In this document: positions 52,146 through 61,159 of the stretch, one piece after another | How positions within the stretch are numbered: the stretch's first letter is position 1 | Layout of the letters: each line of letters begins with the position of its first letter | From: CAIYRG01 sp963747255 | GTDB taxonomy: Bacteria > Pseudomonadota > Alphaproteobacteria > Micropepsales > Micropepsaceae | Length of the DNA: 64,000 bases | Direction of reading: 5' to 3' | Assembly: GCA_963747255.1 (NCBI GenBank) | Contig: CAVVEG010000017.1 | Coordinates: 372,001-436,000 of the forward strand | Notes under the pieces: generated by a model | The model's input: the letters and a program-made list of their open reading frames with translations, nothing else | Databases searched by the model: none | Told to the model about the DNA's origin: nothing | Position numbers and translations under genes: made by a program

Positions 52146-53193
52146 TCAGGCAGAGAGCGCGTGCTGCAGAACTTTGCGCATCGCCGTGGGCAGAGCGGCC
52201 GCGGCAAATTCATCCGGCGTCAGCCAGATGCCTTCACCATTGGGACGCGCGGCGAAATTCGCAACATAGGTGCGGATCTCGAGCTCCAGATGCGTCAGAA
52301 TATGCCGCACCATGCCCGGTTTGAGTTTCCACTGGCCGGTGAATGGCGCCAGCGGAGAGTGCGACGCGGGCAGCGGGAAAGTTTTTGCTGAACGCGCTCA
52401 GCGGTGGCTGCATCATTCCGCCGAACAATCCCTTCTCCGGCCTGCGCACGAGATAGACCGAACCCGACGAGTCGACCGCGACAAACGCGACCGCGCGCGT
52501 CACCTTTCGTGGCGCTTTCTGCGACTTCCGCGGCAGGATATGCGCGCGTTCGAGACGCCGGGCCTCGCAGTGCCGGGAAATTGGGCAAGCGCCGCAGCGC
52601 GGGTGTTCCGGCAGGCAAACCGTGGAGCCGAGATCCATCAGTGCCTGGGCAAAATCGCCCGGCCGCGATGGCGGCACCAGATGTTCTGCCATTGTGTCGA
52701 GCCGCGCGCGCGCCGCCGGCAACGCTTCTTCAAACGCCAGCAACCGCGCCAGCACGCGCTCGGCATTGGTGTCGATCGCCGCCACTTTCTCGCCGAACGC
52801 AATGGCCGCAATCGCGTTTGCGGTGTATCGGCCGATTCCCGGAATCGCGATCAAGTCCGCGGCGCTGCCCGGCAATGCGCCTGCATGTTTCTCAACCACC
52901 ATCCGTGCGCCGCGATGCAGGTTGCGTGCTCTCGCATAATAGCCAAGCCCCGCCCAAAGCGTCAGCACGTCGTCCAATGGCGCCGCAGCCAGCGCACGAA
53001 CGTCAGGCCAGCGCTCGACAAACCGTCCAAAATATCCCGCTACTGCCGCAACCGTTGTCTGCTGCAGCATGATTTCCGACACCCAGACCCGGTATGGATC
53101 TGCGCTTTCACCCGATCCGGCCCGCCAGGGCAGATCCCGCCGGTTCGAATCATACCAGGCAAGCAGCCGGTTTGCGGTATTCGCCCGTTTCAC
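52146..53193 (-). CDS. mutY: A/G-specific adenine glycosylase MutY (frameshift near 52386)
   Basis: Repairs A opposite 8-oxoG. Motifs: VSEIMLQQTTVAAVAGYF, HhH loop IPGIGRYTANAIAAIAFGEKVAAIDTN (catalytic Asp), and the [4Fe-4S] cluster CLPEHPRCGACPISRHC. After FGGMMQPPLSAFSK the frame breaks in a run of five A; with one A fewer it continues TFPLPASHSPLAPFTGQWKL, MVRHILTHLELEIRTYVANFAARPNGEGIWL to a stop at 52146, the NUDIX-like C-terminal domain. The error is at a homopolymer, so it is probably sequencing noise. The start is the GTG at 53193 (VKRANTANRLLAWYDS); an ATG at 53232 is possible. Confidence 0.9.
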
Positions 53194-53234
53194 GTCGCGC
53201 GGTATATGATGGCTGGCTTTCCGAGTTGGCATGC

Positions 53235-53708
53235 ATGAGCGAAACGCCGAAATCCGCAACGCCGCAACCCCCCGCGAGAACCCGCCGCTCCTCGCGTGCC
53301 GCGGGGGAACGCATTCTGCAACACGCGTCGAACATATTCCTCCACGCAGGCTTCAGGGACCCCGGATTCCTTATCCATTGGCCCGCAATCGCCGGACCGC
53401 ATATCGCCCGTCTGGCTCAGCCGGTGAAATGGCAGGAATCTTCGGCAGGCGCGGTCCTCACTTTGCGCTGCGAACCCGCGGCCGCGGTCCTGCTTCAGCA
53501 CGAGACCCGCTCGATCGTCGAAAAGTGCAACGCCTATCTGGGACCGGGCCGGATCGCCCGCCTGAAACTGATTCCCGGAGCGCTGCCTTCCGAAAACGCA
53601 ACGCCGCCGCATCCGGCGCCCGATTCGACGCCCCGGCCCGAGAAAATGGAATTGACCGAGGCACTTGAGCGGCTTGGCCGATTGCGCGGCAGAGCGACAC
53701 GTTCCTGA
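53235..53708 (+). CDS. DUF721 domain protein (DciA-like)
   Basis: 157 residues, with the conserved core FRDPGFLIHWPAIAGPHIARLAQPVKWQESSAGAVLTLRCEPAAAVLLQHETRSIVEKCNAYLGPGRIARLKLIPG. DUF721 is the domain of DciA, a replicative-helicase operator in bacteria lacking DnaC. The ATG at 53235 is used; earlier in-frame starts lie inside mutY. Divergent from mutY and followed by dsbA and smc, a common order in this class. Confidence 0.8.
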   Translation: MSETPKSATPQPPARTRRSSRAAGERILQHASNIFLHAGFRDPGFLIHWPAIAGPHIARLAQPVKWQESSAGAVLTLRCEPAAAVLLQHETRSIVEKCNAYLGPGRIARLKLIPGALPSENATPPHPAPDSTPRPEKMELTEALERLGRLRGRATRS

Positions 53709-53772
53709 TATCACATTGAACGGGAACCGGGCCTCTGTCACAACAGCGGCCGAAGGTTCGAGGAGTCACCCC

Positions 53773-54448
53773 GTGAACAGAAATTATATTTATGGCGCGG
53801 TCGTGCTTGTCGTTGCCGTCGCATTCGGCGGCTATTTCTGGTCCCGTCAGGCGGCAAGTCCGCTCGCCAGCGCAGCCGGCTCGGCTGAGAACATGGACAT
53901 CAAATCCTCCGACATGGTTCACGGTTCGCCCAACGCGCCCGTCACGATGATGGAATATGCCTCGATGACCTGCCCCCATTGCGCCGCCTTTCAGCGCGAG
54001 GTGGTTCCAAAGCTGACCAAAGATTACGTCGATACCGGCAAGGTGCGGATGATTTTCCGTGAGTACCCGCTCGACGGCGCCGCCCGGATGGCCTCCGCGG
54101 TCGCCCGCTGCTTGTCTGGGGATCAATATTTTTCCTTCATTGATCTGCTGTTCGCAGAATCAGATGAACTGGATCAAGGATTTCGACGGCAACGGACAGC
54201 TCACGCGGGAAGACATCCTGCAGGGCCTCGAAATGATGGGGCGCTTTGCCGGAATGTCGAAGGAAAAGGTCGATGAATGCGCCGATAACAAGAACAATCT
54301 CGCCCTTGTCGATGCGAACTGGATGGAGGGGCAGACCAAATATAATGTGAATTCGACGCCCACATTCTTCATCAATGGGGTGAAGCATGAAGGCGAAATC
54401 CCCTATGACGAACTGAAAAAGGATCTGGATCCGCTTGTGAAGAAATAA
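53773..54448 (+). CDS. DsbA-family thiol-disulfide oxidoreductase (frameshift near 54165)
   Basis: About 225 residues. N-terminal helix (YIYGAVVLVVAVAFGGYFW); the thioredoxin-like domain has MMEYASMTCPHCAAFQREVVPKL with CPHC active site. Near 54165 (GCAGAATCAG) the frame shifts; with one extra A the other frame joins ENQMNWIKDFDGNGQLTREDILQGLEMMGRFAG, NSTPTFFINGVKHEGEIPYDELKKDLDPLV. cis-Pro in STPTFF is intact. It oxidises or isomerises disulfides in the periplasm; CPHC is the oxidase form. The GTG at 53773 has AGGAG upstream. Probably sequencing error. Confidence 0.88.
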
Positions 54449-54479
54449 GTCTTCAGGGCGGGAGGACAGGAAGAGAGCC

Positions 54480-57400
54480 TTGAAATTCACCCGCCTGAGA
54501 ATCAGCGGTTTTAAATCTTTCATCGACGCCACCGAACTCCTGATCGAGCCCGGGCTGACCGGGATCGTCGGTCCGAATGGCTGCGGTAAATCCAATCTGC
54601 TCGAGGCGCTGCGCTGGGTCATGGGTGAGAACCGGCCCACATCCATGCGCGGTGCGGGCATGGAAGACGTCATTTTTTCGGGCGCCGGCAACCGGCCGAT
54701 GCGCAACAATGCCGAAGTGACTTTGCTGGTCGATAACAGCGACCGCAGCGTTCCCGCGCCCTATCAGGAATTCGACAGCGTCGAAATCACCCGGCGCATC
54801 GAACGGGATGCCGGTTCCGCCTACCGCATCAACGGGCGCGAGGTGCGTCAGCGGGACGTGCAGCTGTTCTTCGCCGACGCATCCACGCGGCTCGGCCTCC
54901 CCTGCCCTCGTCCGCCAGGGGCAGATCTCGGTTTTGATCAACCAGAAGCCGCTCGCCCGCCGTGCCATTCTTGAGGAAGCCGCCGGAATTTCCGGCTTGC
55001 ATCAACGCCGGCACGAGGCGGAACTGCGCCTGCGGGAGGCCGAGAAGAACCTCGCGCGCCTGAGCGACATCATCGGTGAAGTGGAAACGCAGTTGCAGGC
55101 GCTGCGAAGACAGGCGCGCCAGGCTACCCGCTACCGCAACCTGTCCACCGCCATTTACAGGACCGAAGCCCTGCTGTTCCTGCTGCGCTGGCGCGAAGCC
55201 GACACGGCCTGTTCGGGCGCATCTGCGGCGGTCGCCGCCGCTTCCGGTGTGGTCGTCGACCGGACCCGTGCCGCAGAAGAAGCGTCGGATGCGCAGAACC
55301 GGCACGCGGCAGGTTTGCCCGAACTGAGACAGCAGGAATCGGCCTGCGCCACCGCTTTGCAAAAACTGATCCACGAACGCAGCAATCTCGAGGCGGAGGA
55401 AAGCCGCGCGCGTGAACAGGCGCAAAGGCTGAGGGCCCAGATCTCTGCCGCCGAACAGGACCTCTCGCGGGAAAGCGCCCTGGAGCAGGAATCCCGCGAT
55501 GCCGTTTCGCAGTTGCGGCGGGAAGAGCATGATCTCCGTGCGGTCGGAGAACAGGCCCAGCACGCATTCGCGCAGGCCGAAGAGCGCGCGCATGCCGCTG
55601 TCGCAGGACTTCTTGCCCGCGACAGGGCGCTGGAGCGGTGCACCGGCGGAGCTTGCGGAATTCAATGCATCGCGCGCCAGTTACGAACGCGCATCGATTC
55701 AGAACCGCGCGCAGGCGGAGCAGGCCGCGGCTCAGCGCAGCGCGCTTGCGGAACGGCTGGACGTTATTCGGGCCTCCGTCACCCAACCGGCAGAATTGAC
55801 CGAAGCCGAGTCCGTGGTGGAAAGCATTAAAGTGCAGGCCGCCTTTTTGCGCGCGCAATCCGATGAAGCGGACGCAAATCTCGCGGTAGCCCAATCGGCA
55901 GAGGCCGGCTCGCGCGAACCGCTCGACAACGCCGAACGCAATTTCCAGCACCTGCAGGCCGAGATTGGAGCGCTTTCGCGCCTGCTGCAGCCTTTGGCCG
56001 GCGGGCTTTGGCCGCCACTGATCGACGCGGTGAAGGTCAAGCCGGATTATGAAAGCGCGCTTGCCGCAGCACTCGGTGATGATCTGGAAGCGCCGCTGGA
56101 TTCCGCGGCGCCCCGGCACTGGAGCGATCTTGGCGTGTTCGGCCAGCCGGAGCCGCTGCCCGCGGGCAAACCTCTCGCCGAATTCGTCGAGGCCCCCCCT
56201 GCTCTGGCGCGGCGGCTGTCGCAAACCGCAGTGGTCACCGTGGAGGAAGGTGTTGCGGCCCAAAGCCAATTGCGGCAGGGCCAGCGGCTCGTCACCCAAA
56301 GGGGCGATCTCTGGCGCTGGGATGGATATTGCGCTTCGGCGGACGCAAAGACCCCTGCAGCGCTCCGTCTGGAGCAGCGCAACCGCCTCGCTGCTTTGGA
56401 TGAGGAGCTCGCGGCGGCAAAGGCCCTGCGCACCACCGCAGAACAGGAATTCCTGCTCGCCCGGCAGCAGTCTGCGGCCTCCCAGGAAAATGCCCGGGCC
56501 GCGCAACGCGCTTTGCGACAGGTGCAGTCTGCTCTTGCGGAAGCCCAGGACCGTGCCGCCAGGATCGCCCGCAAGGCGGCAGAAGGCATGGGCCAGATCG
56601 CCACCCTGGAAGCGGAAATCCGTGCGCTGGGTGACAGGCACGCGGCCGCTTTGGGTGCCGCAGAGGCTGCAGAGGAAAAGCTGACGGCTCTGGGCAACGG
56701 GAGCGATCTTGTCGTCGCACTGGAAGAGGCGAAGCGGCATTCCGCGGAAGCACGCGCCACCGAGGCGGAAGCGCGCTCGGCCCTTCAGCATCTGGCTTCG
56801 GAAGCGCGCATTCGCAAAGACCGGCTTTCAGCCATCGTGCGCGACCTCATTCAATGGACCGCGCGCGGTGTGGCGGCGGCCGGCCAAGCCGAAATACTGT
56901 CCGCGCGAATCGCTGCGATGCGGCAGGAACTGGCCGTCGCGGACGCCGTTCCTGCGGCCATGGAAGCGCGCCGGTTCGACCTGCTTGCCCGGATCTCGGG
57001 GGCCGAAATCGCCCGGCAGGGCGCCGCCGATGCGAGGACCGCGGCGGAAGCCGCGCTCGCCGAATCCGAAGGCGCCGCCCGGCTGGCGATACAGCAATTG
57101 GCCGAAGCCCGCGAAGAACGGGCCGCCTGTGCTGCCCGTTCGGAGGCGGCGCTGCAAAGGCTGGATGAGCTCGAGCGCCGCATCCGGGACGAGTTGAACG
57201 CCTCGCCCGGCGATCTCGCCTCCCGCGCCGAAGCCGATGAACAATCGGAATTCCGCCCGATCGAGGAAATCGAAAGGCGGGTCGAAAAACTGAAGAACGA
57301 ACGCGAGCAGTTGGGCGGGGTCAATCTCCGCGTTGAAGAGGAGACGCAGGAACAGGAAACCCGGCTGCAGGCGCTGGTTGCCGAACGCAACGATCTGGAT

Positions 57401-57934
57401 GGCGCCATTCAGCGATTGAAGCGCGGCATCCAGACGCTCAACCGCGAAGGTCGCGAAAGGCTGCTCGAATCCTTTGAAAAGGTCGGGAAGAATTTCGAAC
57501 GTCTGTTTACGGAGCTGTTCCAGGGTGGCGAAGCCCGGCTGACGCTGGTGGATTCCGAAGAGCCGCTGGAATCGGGCCTCGAGATCTTCGCGCGTCCACC
57601 CGGCAAAAAGCTGACCACACTGTCTTTGTTGTCTGGTGGCGAGCAGGCGCTGACCGCCATCGCCCTCATCTTTGCCGTGTTTCTGGTCAATCCCGCGCCG
57701 ATCTGCGTGCTCGACGAAGTCGATGCGCCGCTCGACGACGCGAATATCGACCGCTTCTGCCGTCTGCTCGACGAGATGCGCCGGATAACCGAAACGCGCT
57801 ATCTGGTGATCACACACCATCCGCTGACTATGTCCCGCATGGACCGGCTGTTTGGAGTCACCATGGCCGAGCGGGGCGTCAGCCGGCTGGTGTCGGTTTC
57901 ACTCGCAGACGCCGACAGCGTCATCGCCGCCTGA
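54480..57934 (+). CDS. smc: chromosome segregation protein SMC (two frameshifts)
   Basis: About 1,150 residues when joined. Head: LRISGFKSFIDATELLIEPGLTGIVGPNGCGKSNLLEALRWVMGE (Walker A). A shift near 54888 (an extra base in ACGCGGCTC) separates it from the next part SASPALVRQGQISVLINQKPLARRAILEEAAGISGLHQRR. A second shift near 55645 leads into the long coiled coil and hinge (ALSRLLQPLAGGLWPPLIDAVKVKPDYESALAAALGDDLEAPLDS), then NERLGGVNL-type helix and C-terminal head LTTLSLLSGGEQALTAIALIFAVFLVNPAPICVLDEVDAPLDDANIDRFC (signature and Walker B). An essential gene; two breaks strongly suggest sequence error. TTG start with GGAAGAG upstream. Confidence 0.92.
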
Positions 57935-58032
57935 TCGACCGCCGCCGCGAATCCCGAAAAATCGCCAAACACCGCGACTTGCAGGTTCTCAGCGCCCGAG
58001 GCTATGGTCGGACGTCTTTGGGGCAGCACGGC

Positions 58033-60841
58033 ATGGCGGAAGCGCGAAAGTTTTATTCGCGTCCTGGCGTTACGCTGCGGCGAACGGGCGGCGCGGTTGC
58101 GCTCGCTTGCGCAATGGCGGCCCTCGGCATCTCCGATGTGGCGGCCGCTCCGGACGTGACCCGCGTCCTGCAGGATGCGGACAGCGCCGAGCGGACCGGC
58201 AACCTCAATCTCGCGCTGATTCAACTGAAAAATGCCGCATTGCTGGCGCCGAAGGACGGGGATATTCGCGCCCGCCTTGGCGCCATGCTGCTCGAGACGG
58301 GGCAAGCCGTTGCCGCCGAACGCGAACTGCGCACCGCCCTTGATTATTACGCGGATCCGGAAAAGGCGATCCCGCCGCTGTTGAGCGCAATGCTTCAGCG
58401 CAAGGAAATCAATCAGCTGCTGAAGGAATTCCCCGATCCGCCGCAAGGGTTGCAGGACAAAACCGCTCCCGATGTCCTGATCGGGCGCGCCATGGCCTTT
58501 CAGGCGCTGGCCAAACCCGTCGAGGCCCGCGCCGCGATGGATCGTTCGCTCGCCCTTCGGCGCGATGCGGCGGGTCTCGTGAATGCGGCGCGCCTCGCGC
58601 AGCAGCAGGACAATTCCGCGCGTGCACGCAGTCTGGCCCAGGAAGCACTGAGGCTGGCGCCCGATAACGAGCAGGCGCTTTTGATCGCAGCGCTGCTCGC
58701 CCGCAGGAGCGGCGATCTGGCCGACGCCCTGTCGAACTCGGAGAAGCTGATCCGCAGAGCGCCGCAGAGCGTCATCGCAAGGGCGCTTCGTATCGATGTC
58801 CTTCTGGAATTGAAACGTGATGCGGATGCGCGCGGTGAATTCGAAATCCTGAAAAAGCAATCGCCGCGCTCGCCCTATGTCGGCTATTACAGCGGTGTCC
58901 TCAAAGCGCGCAGCCGGGATTACAAGGGCGCCTGGGGCGAAATGCAGGGCCTCGCGCCTGAATTCGTCCAGTCGGATGCAGGCATCGCCATGATGGTCGC
59001 GCGCGTTGCCGTGGCCAGCGGCGATGCAGAAACCGGCGGTACCATTCTGGGCGCATGGATCGCCAGGCACGCGGACAACAGGGACGCGCGGATGCTGCTT
59101 GCCGCCGTGCGGCTCAGCCAGAATTCTGCCGCCCGCGCCCTCGAAGTGCTGGCTCCCCTGAAATCCTCGACCGATCCGGCCGTGCAGGGATTATTGGCGC
59201 AGGCCTATCTGCAGCAGCACAAATATGAAGACGCGATCCGCTCGCTCGAAATCCGCGGTCTCCGGGCCACAGAATGGTGATCTGCTGAAGCAGCAATTGG
59301 CGCTTTCGGAATTCGAGGCCGGCGATACCGATGAGGCCATCCAGTCGCTGAAGGATCTGGCTCAGCGCAATCCCGCCAATGTCGAAATTGTCGGCGCCCT
59401 CATCTCGGCCCTGGTGCGCGCCGCCAAATGGGATGATGCGCTCGCCTTTGCAAACCGTCTGGAAAAGCTTGCGCCGGCCTCTCCCGTGCCCGGCTTCTAT
59501 CGCGGCGTCCTTCTGGCCTCCCGGGGCGCGCTGAAGGATGCGGAGGCGAGTCTGGATCAGGCGCTCATGGCCGACCCGAAATTCCTGCCCGCGCTTTATT
59601 ATCGTGCGGATGTCGCGCTCGCTCTGGGCGAGCCCGAAGCTGCCAGGAAGGACTTGCAGCAGGTCATAGCCGCGGATCCGAAGAATTCCTTCTCCTATGT
59701 GAAGCTCGCCCAGATCGCCTCGCAAAACGGCGCGGCGAAGGAAACCGCCGATCTGCTCAACCGCGCCATCGGGGCGGCCCCGAACGATCCAATTCCCCGC
59801 CTGGCGCTCGCGAATTACCAGTACCGGCACGGCGATTATGACGACGCGCAGGCGACGGTGACCGGGTTGCTGCTGATCGCGCGCGACAATCCGGAAGGTC
59901 TCGCGCTTCAGGGTCAACTGCAATTCCGGCGTGGCGCGCGTGTGGATGCGGAGGGCACTTTCCGCGCGCTCGCCGCCGCGAATGATTCGTCGCCTTCCGC
60001 CTATGTGCTGCTGGCAAGGGCGCAGTTGGCCAACAGGCAGCCGGATGCCGCCGAAGACACCGCAAAACACGCTGTCGAACTCGCGCCCGGATCGCCCCGG
60101 ATCCGCGCGCTCCTGATCGAGATCGAGATTGCGGCGGGGCGGGAAAACGACGCGCTTGCGGCGGCGCATTCTTTCGCCGTCAATCATCCGGGCGCGCCGG
60201 CCGATCTGCTTCTCGCCGGAACGCTCGAACGGCTGAAGCGGCCGGATGAGGCGGAAACCGTCCTTCGGAAAAGTCTTTCGGCATCGCCGGATTCGCGCGT
60301 GGCCGTGCAACTGAGCCGGCTCGCCGCAAACGCGGGCGACCGGAAAAAAGCAGCCGCGGTGCTCGAAAACTGGCTTGCGAAAAACCCGAATGATTTTGCC
60401 GCAAGGCAGGATTATGCGGCGCTCCTGTTCGCGGGCGGCGACCGCCCAGGCGCGCGGAAGCAATATGAAACCCTGCTCGGGCAGCGGTCCGACGATCCCA
60501 CGGTGCTGAACAATCTCGGCTGGCTGCTCCAGGCCGACGATCCGGACCGTGCGCTGTCGCTGGTTTCCCGCGCGGCCAAAATCGCGCCCGATTCGGCGGC
60601 AATCGCCGATATGCTCGGCTGGCTGAAATATCAGCGCAAGGATGCCCAGGGCGCGCTCCCGATCCTTGAGCGCGCGCACGCCATGGATACCGGAAGCGCG
60701 CCGATCTCCTATCATCTGGCACTGGCGCTCGATGCAAGCGGCAAGCGGGCGGAAGCGAAATCGCTCCTTCAGACGACGCTTGCGAGAACCCCGAATTTCG
60801 ACGGGGCGGATCGCGCAAAACAGCTTCTCGCGCGCTGGTAA
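58033..60841 (+). CDS. PrsT-like TPR-repeat protein (frameshift near 59248)
   Basis: About 935 residues when joined. Signal sequence GGAVALACAMAALGISDVAAAP, then more than 20 TPR units, e.g. NLNLALIQLKNAALLAPKDGDIRARLGAMLLETGQ, LAQEALRLAPDNEQALLIAALL, LDQALMADPKFLPALYYRADVALALGEPEAA, TVLNNLGWLLQADDPDRALSLVSRAAKIAPDSAAIADMLGWL. A shift at GAAATCC near 59248 (one A missing) links SLE to KSAVSGPQNGDLLK. The design is that of PrsT of the XrtA/PEP-CTERM (exosortase) system, which helps exopolysaccharide export or protein sorting. I infer the link from the architecture and the neighbour gene. The lipobox is imperfect (ALAC). Confidence 0.72.
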
Positions 60842-61159
60842 TCCCGCGGTAAGCAGCCGGTCGGATTGTAAACAATTCTGACACTCGCGGTTAACCATGA
60901 AAACCGCGTTTTCCCCATATCAGAATGCGATTCGGAAATTTTATTTCAAGACGCGCTGTAAGCCATCCTTACAACCGCCGGGACTGCGAACAAATGGGTT
61001 CCGGGAAGGCGTAGCTACAACCATCTGTAATCAAACGATTATTTCAACATGAATGCAGGTTCATGATTCTGGAACGCATCTTGCGTGGATTTATGCGGAA
61101 GAGTCTGTGCGGCGCTGACGGGGCAGCCGGAACGGGCTGTTTTGCGCTTCGAGGGGCAC
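60842..61159. other. 318 bp intergenic region upstream of the repeat protein
   Basis: AT-richer than the flanking genes. It contains the sigma-54 promoter at 61070-61085. No open frame is convincing. Upstream activator sites may lie between 60860 and 61050, but I do not see a clear inverted repeat. Confidence 0.6.
61070..61085 (+). promoter_or_regulatory. sigma-54 promoter (-24/-12)
   Basis: TGGAACGCATCTTGCG: GG at 61071-61072 and GC at 61083-61084, exactly 10 bases between them, against the consensus TGGCACN5TTGC. TTGC is perfect. Transcription should start about position 61096, 60 bp before the ATG at 61160. PEP-CTERM genes in many proteobacteria have such promoters, controlled by PrsK/PrsR (family knowledge). 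Confidence 0.75.
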
